Shown here: positions 8,448 to 17,694 of the stretch, one piece after another
How the letters are laid out: each line of letters opens with the position of its first letter
Numbering within the stretch: the stretch's first letter is position 1
Assembly: GCA_004294265.1 (NCBI GenBank)
Contig: REAG01000121.1
Span: forward strand, 1-35,513
Length of the DNA stretch: 35,513 nucleotides
Direction of reading: 5' to 3'
Origin: Cytophagales bacterium
Lineage (GTDB): Bacteria > Bacteroidota > Bacteroidia > Cytophagales > UBA9547
Notes under the pieces: generated by a model
What the model saw: the letters and a program-made list of their open reading frames with translations, nothing else
Told to the model about the DNA's origin: nothing
Database searches by the model: none
Program-made: the position numbers and the translations under genes

Positions 8448-9023
8448 ATGAAAAAAATCATTTTAACAGGTTCAATGGTATTAGTTTCTATTTTGACATA
8501 TTCTCAAGATCTTCCTAACTCAAATAAATCGCAAGAAATTATAACTAGCCTTGAAAAAGAGAGTGATAATAAACAAGATGAAGGGAAAAAAGAATTTAAA
8601 AAAGTAAAAAAAACACCTGAAGAACGAGCTAATTTTTTAACCGAAAATGTAAAAACTGCCTGCGGTGACATTTCTGCCGAACAAGAAACGAAAATAAGAG
8701 CCATATTTTTAGAAAGGGCTCAAAAAGTAGATGCTATTAAGTCTAGCTCTCAAGCTAATAAAAAAGAAGCTCTCAAGCCATTATTTCAAAAATCTAAACA
8801 AGATTTAAAAGCAATTCTTACAGAAGCTCAATTTGAGAAATTCAAAACTTACAGGAAAAACAGAAAAGAAAACCGTAATAAAAATTCAAATAAAGAAGAT
8901 AGCAATGTAGATGATGATAAAGATGATAATGATGACAATGAATTGAAAAACGATGATAATTCAGATAAAAATAAAAATAATAAGAATGGAAATAAAGGAA
9001 ATGGAAATAAGAAGAAGAAATAA
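8448..9023 (+). CDS. Exported LTXXQ/Spy-like protein with Asp/Asn/Lys-rich tail
   Basis: The 191-residue product starts with a signal peptide (residues 1-20, MKKIILTGSMVLVSILTYSQ). Residues about 56-137 form a helical region with LTENVKTACGDISAEQETKI and ILTEAQFEKFKTYRKNRKE, which resembles the LTXXQ repeats of Spy/CpxP-like periplasmic proteins. From about residue 138 the tail is low-complexity, first Asp/Asn-rich and then Asn/Gly/Lys-rich, ending in four lysines. The role is presumably in the periplasm or at the cell surface, perhaps chaperone-like, but that is inference. A strong intrinsic terminator follows 48 bases after the stop, so it is probably a single-gene unit. Confidence 0.8.
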   Translation: MKKIILTGSMVLVSILTYSQDLPNSNKSQEIITSLEKESDNKQDEGKKEFKKVKKTPEERANFLTENVKTACGDISAEQETKIRAIFLERAQKVDAIKSSSQANKKEALKPLFQKSKQDLKAILTEAQFEKFKTYRKNRKENRNKNSNKEDSNVDDDKDDNDDNELKNDDNSDKNKNNKNGNKGNGNKKKK

Positions 9024-9071
9024 AATTAATCTACTTCAAAAATAAAAAATTTCAAAATAAATATATTCCTA

Positions 9072-9103
9072 AAAGAGTTTCTTTAGATAGAAACTCTTTT
9101 TTT
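9072..9103 (+). terminator. Intrinsic terminator after the LTXXQ-like gene
   Basis: The inverted repeat AAAGAGTTTC / GAAACTCTTT (10 bp, 8-base loop) is followed directly by a run of T. It lies 48 bases downstream of the exported-protein gene and before the metY promoter. Confidence 0.85.
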
Positions 9104-9149
9104 ATATAATATAAAAAAAATATAAATGAATTTATAAATAATTAATTAA

Positions 9150-10550
<1,401 letters not shown>

Positions 10551-10555
10551 TTCTT

Positions 10556-10585
10556 ACCCTTTCTGTAAAAAGAAAGGGTTTTTAT
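10556..10585 (+). terminator. Intrinsic terminator of metY
   Basis: ACCCTTTC / GAAAGGGT (8 bp, 8-base loop), followed by a T-rich run beginning at 10579, lies 30 bases after the metY stop. Confidence 0.8.
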
Positions 10586-10608
10586 TTTTATTATAAAAAT
10601 AAATTTAT

Positions 10609-10727
10609 GGGAACCTCTAAAAACCCCAATATAGTTTTCAAAAACCCCACCCAAACCAATTTCTGCTACGAAACCGTAGCATCCAAGCCAAAGGGCTTCA
10701 TCGGAATTTAGGTTTTTAGGAGTTCCC
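10609..10727. mobile_element. MITE-like repeat, copy 2 (119 bp)
   Basis: This is the second member of the 120-bp family. It begins GGGAACCTCTAAAAACCCC and ends GGTTTTTAGGAGTTCCC, flanked by TTAT on both sides. The inner part differs from copies 1 and 3 but keeps hairpins: GCTACG/CGTAGC with a 4-base loop and AAGCC/GGCTT. It lies downstream of the metY terminator and before the minus-strand acetyltransferase end. A 65-codon minus-strand frame through it is chance. Confidence 0.8.
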
Positions 10728-10853
10728 TTATATAAATTCAACTAAAATTGCACTAATAAAAATTTTATTAATTAATTCAACCTTTGCACATTTCAATTTA
10801 AAATTAAAATAAAGAAGTAAAATCATAAATTTTTACTTTTACCAAATTTATTT

Positions 10854-11945
10854 TCAATAAAAAGCACAATCACCATCGCCTGCTTCAAAGTTATTAATAT
10901 CAATTTCTTTAATATCTTTTGAAGTAAGATATAATTTTTTTATTTCTTTTTGGAAAATAAATTGTTTTCGGTTTTCTTCCAAACATAAATTTAAATTATC
11001 ATTAAAAGAAGTTAACATACAGCAATTATTTGTTTTCATATAATTAATTAAAAAAGTAACTACATCTGCTTGAAAATCTTTTTCTACATAAAAATAAGGA
11101 ACAGTTAAATGCGTTTCTCTTTGGTTAAAAACAAAAAATCCTACTAAACCATTTTTAGAATTATACACTTCATAAGCAAAAGTTTTAAAAACCGAACTTA
11201 CAGAAGTAAAAAAATATTTTTTACTATCAATGTTTTGTTCTTGCTCCAAAACCCAAGGAAAATTAAGTATCCATTTAAGTTCCGAAATATTTCTTTTTGA
11301 TAAATTTTGGTTATTACTTTTGGAAATAAAATTTTGAAGTTTTAAATCTTCCAAATTTGCTAATTTATATTTGCAATTAAATTTTAAATTATTACTAAAT
11401 AATTTAAAAGTATTTAGTAATAAAAAATTCAAACTTAAATCTATAAAAGATAATGCGTATTTATTTTTTGCAAAAAAAACGTGTTTTTGAGGTAAAACTT
11501 CTGCTAAATTAAATTTTAAATAACTTCTTAATCCAATTCGAGTTTGAGTTTGATTAAATATTTTGGTTTTTTGATATACTTTTTCAAGTGGAGAAATAAA
11601 ATTAGTAATCATAATTTTTTTATTCCAAGCTCGTATTATTCTTAAAAATAAATTGGCAGCAATATTACTATTTTTGTAATTGCTATCAACCCAAAAACAC
11701 GAAAGCCAACCCATTTTAATTTTTTCATTATTCACAAAAATATAATCTGGAATAACGCCCAAATATCCTACGGTTTTGTTTGAATCAAATGCGGCACATA
11801 AAATCACATCCGAATCATCCAACCTTGGATTATTAATTTGAGAAATAGCTCTATGAAAACTAATGGGTAAATTTTCTAGATTAGAAAATTCTTCCGACAA
11901 AATAAAATTATTTAGTTGTTCTTTATTAAAGGTTTTAGTTATCAT
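10854..11945 (-). CDS. GNAT-fold acyltransferase-like protein next to a polysaccharide deacetylase
   Basis: The 363-residue product has no signal peptide. The N-terminal half (about 30-140) has the strand-helix order of a GNAT domain: DVILCAAFDSNKTVGYLGVI, then MGWLSCFWVDSNYKNSNIAA (acetyl-CoA loop region) and LFLRIIRAW. The canonical Q/RxxGxA loop is not clear, so the acyl-CoA site is atypical. The C-terminal half may be a second, degenerate GNAT-like lobe, as in FemAB or CelD-like proteins. Its ATG lies one base after the TAA of the deacetylase gene, so the pair is translated from one message. A role in modifying an amino sugar on a surface glycan is inferred from this partner only. Confidence 0.65.
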   Translation of the reverse strand: MITKTFNKEQLNNFILSEEFSNLENLPISFHRAISQINNPRLDDSDVILCAAFDSNKTVGYLGVIPDYIFVNNEKIKMGWLSCFWVDSNYKNSNIAANLFLRIIRAWNKKIMITNFISPLEKVYQKTKIFNQTQTRIGLRSYLKFNLAEVLPQKHVFFAKNKYALSFIDLSLNFLLLNTFKLFSNNLKFNCKYKLANLEDLKLQNFISKSNNQNLSKRNISELKWILNFPWVLEQEQNIDSKKYFFTSVSSVFKTFAYEVYNSKNGLVGFFVFNQRETHLTVPYFYVEKDFQADVVTFLINYMKTNNCCMLTSFNDNLNLCLEENRKQFIFQKEIKKLYLTSKDIKEIDINNFEAGDGDCAFY

Positions 11946-11946
11946 T

Positions 11947-12927
11947 TTAATTTCTTTTTATGTAATTTTTACCAAAAAAAGATTTACACATAAAATATAA
12001 ATATTCATACTTTATAATTTGAATTGCCGAAAGTTCGTTATTTTCCATTAAAATTCTATGTTTATGTTTTGAAAAACCATCATTTTTCATGCCTGAAACC
12101 CCAAAAGAATTTAAAATATTTAATTCAGAATACATGGATTGAAAAAAATCATTTTCAATATTTTGATCACCAAAAGGAAATGAAAAGTAATAATCTATTA
12201 TATTAAGCTCATTTTTTAAAAATAAATTACAATCAAAAACTTGCATTTTTTGTTCAAAAATATCTATATTTTTGAAATTTGGATGATTTTTGCTGTGATT
12301 TCCTATTTGAAATCCCATTTTCATTAAATCTTTTAATTCTAAAGTTGTTAAATAGGGTTTGAAATCAAATAAATATTGACTAAAATCAATTCGTAATATT
12401 TCAGCAATAGCATCTATTAAAAAAACATCTTTAATACTATTAATTTTTGAATATATTTGTTGAGTTTCTACATTCAAATAATTTGAAATTTTATCTAAAT
12501 CAGTTTTAGATTTTTTTAATTGTGTTAAAATAATACTAATTTTATGTCTGTAAAACAAGTTTTTATTATCAATAAAATCGGAGTTTATAAAAAAAGTAGC
12601 ATGAATTTTATTATCAAAAAGCAAAGGAGCAACTTCTGAATAAACTTCACTAAGCCCATCATCAAAAGTAAGATGAAATGAATTATAATTTGCAAAATCT
12701 ATTTTGCTTATAGGTATTGATTGGTAATTTTTAGTAAAAAAAAGAATATCTTCTTTAAATAAATTGTATTCTCTGTAATATCCAATTTCGCTCAAATGAG
12801 ATTTATTCGATTTTAAAACTGTATGGTAAAAAGGTAATATTAATTTGTTTTTTGTAATGTTAATATACGTATTTATCGAAAATAAATCACTTGCAAAAAG
12901 TAAACTTTTATAATTTTTAGTTGGCAC
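11947..12927 (-). CDS. Polysaccharide deacetylase (NodB homology)
   Basis: The 326-residue protein has a NodB-type carbohydrate esterase fold. Motif 1 is HLTFDDGLSEVY (TFDDG at 87-91; Asp90 as metal ligand), and motif 2 is QIGNHSKNHPN with His211 and His215 completing the metal triad; later FSFPFGDQN fits motif 3. The enzyme would remove N- or O-acetyl groups from a polysaccharide. No clear signal peptide is seen, so the cellular location is uncertain. The start is GTG, and the minus-strand TATTTTTG (a TAnnTTTG match) overlaps it at 12927-12934, so either the message is leaderless or this match is chance; no ATG occurs near. It heads a two-gene unit with the acyltransferase. Confidence 0.85.
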   Translation of the reverse strand: MPTKNYKSLLFASDLFSINTYINITKNKLILPFYHTVLKSNKSHLSEIGYYREYNLFKEDILFFTKNYQSIPISKIDFANYNSFHLTFDDGLSEVYSEVAPLLFDNKIHATFFINSDFIDNKNLFYRHKISIILTQLKKSKTDLDKISNYLNVETQQIYSKINSIKDVFLIDAIAEILRIDFSQYLFDFKPYLTTLELKDLMKMGFQIGNHSKNHPNFKNIDIFEQKMQVFDCNLFLKNELNIIDYYFSFPFGDQNIENDFFQSMYSELNILNSFGVSGMKNDGFSKHKHRILMENNELSAIQIIKYEYLYFMCKSFFGKNYIKRN

Positions 12928-13017
12928 AAAAATATATTTTTAGAATTATTAAAGTTTTATTTTATTTGAATTACAAATCTAATCATTGAATCTTATTTTC
13001 TTTATTTTATGATAAAA

Positions 13018-13050
13018 TTTGTATTTTAATATATAGGATAATTACATTTG
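13018..13050 (+). promoter_or_regulatory. Predicted promoter (TTTG-N21-TACATTTG) of the Ldh-family gene
   Basis: TTTG at 13018-13021 and TACATTTG at 13043-13050 are both exact consensus matches with a 21-base spacer. The expected start of transcription near 13055 gives a 44-base leader before the ATG at 13099. Confidence 0.75.
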
Positions 13051-13098
13051 TATAAAATTGATTGATAAAAACAAAAAATAATATTTAATATAAATAAA

Positions 13099-14163
13099 AT
13101 GTATTCTTACGAAAAATTATTAAAATTCACCGAGCAAATATTTATAAAAATGGGCTGTCCTGCGGCTCAAGCCAAAAGCGGAGCTGAGGTTTTGCTTTCG
13201 GCTGATTTGCGAGGCGTAGATTCACATGGAGTTGCTAGATTATCTGGTTATGTTCGTTTGTGGGAATCAAAACGTATAAATGCAACGCCAAAAGTAAGAA
13301 TAGTGCACGAAACCCCAAGTACGGCTGTAGTTGATGGCGATTCTGGATTGGGTTTGGTTGTGGCTCCTATTGCCATGAAAATAGCGATTGAAAAAGCTAA
13401 AAATGTAGGTACTGGCTGGGTATCGGTTAAAGGCTCAAATCACTATGGCATAGCAGGTTATCATGCCATGATGGCGTTAGAACACGATATGATTGGCATC
13501 AGCATGACCAATGCAAGTCCGCTTGTTGCACCCACTTTTTCTCTGGATAGAATGTTAGGAACAAACCCGATTGCAGTGGCAATTCCTGCCGACAAACAGC
13601 CAGCGTTTGTGGCAGATTTTGCAACCACTACGGCTGCAAACGGCAAATTAGAAATTTTGCAACGCAAAGGAACGGACGCTCCCATGGGTTGGATTCAAGA
13701 TAAAAACGGCTCACAAACGCCCAATCCGCACGAATTAAAAAATGGTGGTGCTTTATTACCTTTGGGCGGAGATAGAGACCACGGAAGCCACAAAGGTTAT
13801 TGCCTTGGCTCGATTGTAGATATATTTTCGGCTGTGCTTTCAGGGGCAAATTATGGTCCTTGGGTGCCACCTTTCGTAAGTTTTTTACCTATGCCTGCTA
13901 ATCCTGTTGGCGAAGGTATTGGTCATTTTTTTGGTGCCATGCGCATTGATGCGTTCAGACCTGCGGAAGAATTTAAGCTGCACATAGATAATTGGATTTC
14001 TACTTTCAGAAATGCAAATGCCATTGAAGGCGAAAAAGTGCAAATTCCAGGAGATTACGAACGCAACGAATCCATTAAAAGGATTAATGAAGGTATTTTT
14101 TTACTTCCGCCTGTGGAAAATGATTTGAAAGAATTAAGTGAAAAGTTTAATATAATATTTTGA
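13099..14163 (+). CDS. Malate/L-lactate dehydrogenase family (Ldh-type) oxidoreductase
   Basis: The 354-residue enzyme is of the MDH/LDH2 family (unrelated to classical Rossmann LDH), oxidising 2-hydroxy acids or reducing imino/keto acids with NAD(P). Signatures: DLRGVDSHG (36-44, with the conserved His43), the SNHYGIAGYHA segment (113-123), MLGTNPIAVAIPA (152-164) and SHKGYCLG (230-237). Length fits the family (330-360). Substrate (malate, sulfolactate, ureidoglycolate, delta-1-piperideine-2-carboxylate) cannot be decided here. The gene is richer in GC than its AT-rich neighbours, perhaps from stronger codon selection. It stands alone, with its own promoter. Confidence 0.9.
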   Translation: MYSYEKLLKFTEQIFIKMGCPAAQAKSGAEVLLSADLRGVDSHGVARLSGYVRLWESKRINATPKVRIVHETPSTAVVDGDSGLGLVVAPIAMKIAIEKAKNVGTGWVSVKGSNHYGIAGYHAMMALEHDMIGISMTNASPLVAPTFSLDRMLGTNPIAVAIPADKQPAFVADFATTTAANGKLEILQRKGTDAPMGWIQDKNGSQTPNPHELKNGGALLPLGGDRDHGSHKGYCLGSIVDIFSAVLSGANYGPWVPPFVSFLPMPANPVGEGIGHFFGAMRIDAFRPAEEFKLHIDNWISTFRNANAIEGEKVQIPGDYERNESIKRINEGIFLLPPVENDLKELSEKFNIIF

Positions 14164-14380
14164 TAAAAATAAATATTTAGTCAAAAAAAAATAAGTATTT
14201 TTAATTTAGATTCTGATTTTTATTTCAATAAATATTACAAGTTTTATAACCTGAAATTTCTAATATTTATGATTATAACCAAAATATCTAAAACGATTGA
14301 ATAAATATATATTTCAGTAATTTCTTAGATAACTTTAGCGAACAATAACTTTTAATTTATAAAAAGACTCAAAAATAAAA

Positions 14381-14797
14381 ATGTTTACAAAAGAAATTGA
14401 AATTAGAGTAAGATATGCAGAAACTGATCAAATGGGATTTGTATATTATGGCAATTATGCTACCTATTTTGAAGTTGCGAGGGTTGAATCTTTGCGTGCT
14501 TTAGGGATGAGTTACAAAGAATTAGAAAAATCAGGAATTATGTTGCCCGTTTTGGAATACAACTGCAAATATTTAAAACCAGCCAAATATGATGATTTAT
14601 TAACCATTAAAACAACAATAAAATCAATTCCGACAGCAAGAATATTTTTTGATTATGAAGTTTTTAATGAAAATAAAGAACTTTTGACCATTGCAAGCAC
14701 AACTTTAGTGTTTGTTCAAGCATTCAATAAACGCCCCTGCGTTGCTCCTGAGCAGTTTTTAGAACAACTAAGAAAATATTTTCATCAAAATCAATAA
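14381..14797 (+). CDS. YbgC/FadM-type acyl-CoA thioesterase
   Basis: The 138-residue single-hotdog protein carries the 4-hydroxybenzoyl-CoA thioesterase signature RYAETDQMGFVYYGNYATYF with catalytic Asp16, followed by the long helix FEVARVESLRALG and strands ending ASTTLVFVQ. Such enzymes hydrolyse short-chain or aromatic acyl-CoA in the cytoplasm. In many proteobacteria ybgC sits with tol-pal; here it stands alone upstream of tRNA-Asp, with 216 unremarkable bases before it. The tRNA promoter begins 16 bases after its stop. Confidence 0.9.
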   Translation: MFTKEIEIRVRYAETDQMGFVYYGNYATYFEVARVESLRALGMSYKELEKSGIMLPVLEYNCKYLKPAKYDDLLTIKTTIKSIPTARIFFDYEVFNENKELLTIASTTLVFVQAFNKRPCVAPEQFLEQLRKYFHQNQ

Positions 14798-14813
14798 AAA
14801 AGTTAAAAAAAGT

Positions 14814-14843
14814 TTTGGTATTAAAATAATATATCTAATTTTG
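14814..14843 (+). promoter_or_regulatory. Predicted promoter of tRNA-Asp (TTTG-N18-TAATTTTG)
   Basis: TTTG at 14814-14817 and TAATTTTG at 14836-14843 are exact consensus elements with an 18-base spacer. Transcription should start near 14849, about 80 bases before the tRNA, just where a paired leader begins. Confidence 0.7.
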
Positions 14844-14848
14844 CACTC

Positions 14849-14909
14849 CCAAAACAGAGCGACAGTTTTGGTATCTCAATATAAGTTTTTTCTAACTGTT
14901 GTTAGAAAA
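14849..14909 (+). other. Structured tRNA-Asp leader with two hairpins
   Basis: Two perfect stems follow the predicted promoter: CCAAAAC (14849-14855) with GTTTTGG (14865-14871), 7 bp around a 9-base loop; and TTTTCTAAC (14888-14896) with GTTAGAAAA (14901-14909), 9 bp around TGTT. They precede the tRNA by 19 bases. They may serve precursor processing or insulate the tRNA; neither is followed by a T run, so termination is unlikely. Confidence 0.55.
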
Positions 14910-14928
14910 GCGCAAGCAGACTAATATT

Positions 14929-15002
14929 GGTTTGGTAGTTCAGTTGGTTAGAATACATGCCTGTCACGCATGGGGTCGCGGGTTCGAGTCCCGTCCGAAC
15001 CG
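14929..15002 (+). tRNA. tRNA-Asp (anticodon GTC)
   Basis: The 74-base cloverleaf has acceptor stem GGTTTGG/CCGAACC (one G-U pair), D arm GTTC-AGTTGGTTA-GAAT, anticodon arm CATGC-CTGTCAC-GCATG with anticodon GTC, variable loop GGGTC and T arm GCGGG-TTCGAGT-CCCGT. The discriminator base is G, as expected for Asp. The 3' CCA is not encoded. An intrinsic terminator follows within 25 bases. Confidence 0.96.
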
Positions 15003-15026
15003 CTCAAAAATTCTTTAATTAGAAAC

Positions 15027-15065
15027 AAAAAAGGTGTAGAATTTAATTTTCTACACCTTTTTTTG
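15027..15065 (+). terminator. Intrinsic terminator of the tRNA-Asp unit
   Basis: AAAAGGTGTAGA pairs with TCTACACCTTTT around a 9-base AT-rich loop, followed by a T run to about 15064. It ends the tRNA transcript before the DCC gene. Confidence 0.85.
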
Positions 15066-15095
15066 TTGTTTTACTCTAAATTTTCATAAAATAAA

Positions 15096-15512
15096 ATGAC
15101 AAATTCAATTCATAATCAAGTAATTATTTTTGATGGTGTTTGTAATTTCTGTAACTTTTATATAAATTTTATTCTCAAAATTGATAAAAAGAATAAATTC
15201 AAATTTGCAACATTGCAATCTGATTTCGGAAAAGAAATAGTTAGAAAATTTAATATTAAAGAAATAGATTCAGTTATTTTTTTTGCTGACAATAAAGTTT
15301 TCGTTTATTCAAACGCCATTTTAGAAATAATAAAAAAAACTTCTTTTCCATATTATTTTTTATATGTTTTATTAATTATTTTTCCTACTTTTGTAAGAGA
15401 TTATCTATATAAATTAATAGCTAAAAATAGATATGCAATTTTTGGGAAATCTAATCAATGTAGAATTCCTACAAAAAATGAAATTGAAAAGTTTATAACT
15501 AACAAGTATTAA
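15096..15512 (+). CDS. DCC-family (DUF393) thiol-disulfide oxidoreductase
   Basis: The 138-residue protein of the DUF393/DCC family carries the name-giving motif FDGVCNFCN with the DxxCxxC cysteines (Cys16, Cys19). Its thioredoxin-like fold is inferred from the family. It then has KFKFATLQSD and a hydrophobic helix (about 84-105, YYFLYVLLIIFPTFVRDYLY) that may touch the membrane, ending YAIFGKSNQCRIPT, as usual. The function is assumed to be redox on unknown partners. It lies between the tRNA terminator and dxs, whose start is 96 bases downstream with its own promoter element. Confidence 0.9.
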   Translation: MTNSIHNQVIIFDGVCNFCNFYINFILKIDKKNKFKFATLQSDFGKEIVRKFNIKEIDSVIFFADNKVFVYSNAILEIIKKTSFPYYFLYVLLIIFPTFVRDYLYKLIAKNRYAIFGKSNQCRIPTKNEIEKFITNKY

Positions 15513-15573
15513 TTTTAAATTTAATTTTGAAAAAATAACATTTTTTTAAAACTTAAAACAGCAAAATTAGTTT

Positions 15574-15581
15574 TAAATTTG
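15574..15581 (+). promoter_or_regulatory. -7 element (TAAATTTG) of dxs
   Basis: This is a full TAnnTTTG match, with the expected start of transcription near 15587, 22 bases before the ATG at 15609. A TTG start codon at 15579, which would extend the protein by ten residues, lies inside this element and is therefore unlikely. No good -33 element is seen. Confidence 0.5.
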
Positions 15582-15608
15582 ACAGAAATATTCATTCAAA
15601 CTTACAAA

Positions 15609-17531
15609 ATGCAAATTAACCAAGGTAATATACTTAAAAACATACAAAGTCCTGATGATTTAAAAAATCTAACTTTGGATGAATTAGTACAACTTTGCGT
15701 TGATTTAAGGCAATTTATAATTGATAATGTATCCATTTATGGTGGTCATTTTGGAGCAAGTTTAGGCGTTGTGGAGCTTACTGTGGCACTTCATCATGTT
15801 TTTAACACCCCTGATGATAGATTAGTTTGGGATGTAGGTCATCAAGCCTATGGACACAAAATTCTTACTGGCAGAAAAGACGATTTTCATACCAATCGAA
15901 GATATAAAGGTCTATCTGGTTTTCCTAAAATTAGCGAATCACCTTATGATGCTTTTGGCGTTGGACATTCTAGTACTTCGATCTCGGCCGCTCTTGGAAT
16001 GGCGATGGCTTCAACTTACAAAAACGAAAAAGACAGACAACACATAGCGATAATTGGTGATGGAGCTATGACTGCAGGCATGGCTTTTGAAGCTATGAAC
16101 CATGCAGGAGTTAGTAATTCTAACCTTTTGATAGTGTTGAACGACAACTGCATGGCAATCGATCCTAATGTTGGAGCTTTAAAAGATTATTTGACAGATA
16201 TTACTACTTCGCATACTTACAATAAGTTTAGAGATGATATTTGGAAATTATTAGGAAAAATTTCAAAGTTTGGACCTAATGCACAAGCCATTGCCTCTAA
16301 TATGGAAGCTGCCGTTAAAGCTGCTTTTCTCAAACAAAGTAATCTTTTTGAATCTTTAAAATTACGTTACTTTGGTCCAGTAGATGGTCATGATGTGGCA
16401 CATTTGATAGAAATTTTCAAAGATTTAAAAGACATTCAAGGACCTAAATTATTACATGTGATTACCACCAAAGGCAAAGGATATAAATTTGCTGAAGAAG
16501 GTAATCCTACATTTTGGCATGCTCCTGGAGTAAAGTTTGATAAAATTACTGGAGAGTTACAAAAAAAATCGCCCGTTGCTGGAAGTCCACCAAAATTTCA
16601 AGATGTTTTTGGAGAAACAATCATAGAAATAGCCAAACAAAACGATAAAGTTATGGGAATCACGCCAGCCATGCCCACAGGCTGCTCCCTTAATTTAATG
16701 ATGAAGGAAATGCCCGAAAGAGCATTTGATGTAGGTATTGCAGAACAGCATGCAGTTACATTTTCCGCTGGATTAGCAGTACAGGGCTTGATACCTTTTT
16801 GTAATATTTACTCAAGTTTTATGCAAAGAGCTTATGATCAAGTTTTTCATGATGTATGTTTACAAAACTTACATGTTATTTTTTGTTTGGACAGAGCCGG
16901 AATTGCAGGTGCGGACGGTCCTACCCATCATGGCACTTACGATATTGCTTATATGCGGTGTTTACCAAATATGATTGTATCGGCTCCTATGGATGAAATT
17001 GAACTCCGAAACTTGATGTTTACAGGTACTGAAACCCCTCAACCTTTCTCAATTCGTTATCCAAGAGGTGTTGGTGTGATTTCAGATTGGCGTAAACCTT
17101 TGCAAAAACTTACTATTGGAAAAGGTAGAAAAATTAAATCAGGTTCTGATATTGCCATTTTAAGTTTTGGAACTGCTGGCAATCAAGCCACCAAAGCCAT
17201 CGAAATTTTGGATTTAGAGAATATATCTGTGGCTCATTACGATTTACGATTTGCAAAACCTTTAGATAACAAAATGTTAGATGAAGTTTTTGCTACTTTT
17301 GATAAAATTATTACTATTGAAGACGGTTGTTTGCAAGGCGGTTTTGGAAGTGCAATTCTTGAATTCATGTCTGATAATCAATATTTTGCTCAAATTAAAA
17401 GATTAGGAATTCCTGATAAAATCATTGAACATGGCGAACAAGCCGACTTATATGCCGAATGTGGTTTTGATTATTTATCCATTATTGAAAATATAAAACA
17501 AATGATGGGAGTTGTTGAAAGAAAAGTTTAA
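15609..17531 (+). CDS. dxs: 1-deoxy-D-xylulose-5-phosphate synthase
   Basis: The 640-residue thiamine-diphosphate enzyme makes DXP from pyruvate and glyceraldehyde 3-phosphate, the first step of the MEP isoprenoid pathway. Landmarks (numbered from ATG 15609): GGHFGASLGVVELT near 45-58 with the active-site His, WDVGHQAYGHKILTGR, the ThDP motif GDGAMTAGMAFEAMN (150-164), RYFGPVDGHD, and the pyrimidine-domain FDVGIAEQHAVTFSAG with the catalytic Glu, then GIAGADGPTHHG and FSIRYPRG. Length and order match Dxs. It appears to be a single-gene unit; no other MEP gene is in the window. Confidence 0.97.
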   Translation: MQINQGNILKNIQSPDDLKNLTLDELVQLCVDLRQFIIDNVSIYGGHFGASLGVVELTVALHHVFNTPDDRLVWDVGHQAYGHKILTGRKDDFHTNRRYKGLSGFPKISESPYDAFGVGHSSTSISAALGMAMASTYKNEKDRQHIAIIGDGAMTAGMAFEAMNHAGVSNSNLLIVLNDNCMAIDPNVGALKDYLTDITTSHTYNKFRDDIWKLLGKISKFGPNAQAIASNMEAAVKAAFLKQSNLFESLKLRYFGPVDGHDVAHLIEIFKDLKDIQGPKLLHVITTKGKGYKFAEEGNPTFWHAPGVKFDKITGELQKKSPVAGSPPKFQDVFGETIIEIAKQNDKVMGITPAMPTGCSLNLMMKEMPERAFDVGIAEQHAVTFSAGLAVQGLIPFCNIYSSFMQRAYDQVFHDVCLQNLHVIFCLDRAGIAGADGPTHHGTYDIAYMRCLPNMIVSAPMDEIELRNLMFTGTETPQPFSIRYPRGVGVISDWRKPLQKLTIGKGRKIKSGSDIAILSFGTAGNQATKAIEILDLENISVAHYDLRFAKPLDNKMLDEVFATFDKIITIEDGCLQGGFGSAILEFMSDNQYFAQIKRLGIPDKIIEHGEQADLYAECGFDYLSIIENIKQMMGVVERKV

Positions 17532-17694
17532 TATTACATATTTATATTAATTTATTTTTTGTAAAAAATATTATAATCATATTTTGTTTATTTTACAAAA
17601 TTTAATAAAATTATGGTTTTATAATAAAAAATTTTATATCAATATCTTACTATTCTAAATAATATTTTTTAAAAATATAAAAAATTATGAAATT

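Noticed and set aside
15579-15608. TTG start extending DXS by ten residues
   Set aside because: The TTG is part of a TAnnTTTG element and the extension has no family counterpart.
17581-17601. ATTTTGT/ACAAAAT inverted repeat after dxs as a terminator
   Set aside because: The 7-bp AT-only stem without T run is expected by chance at this composition.
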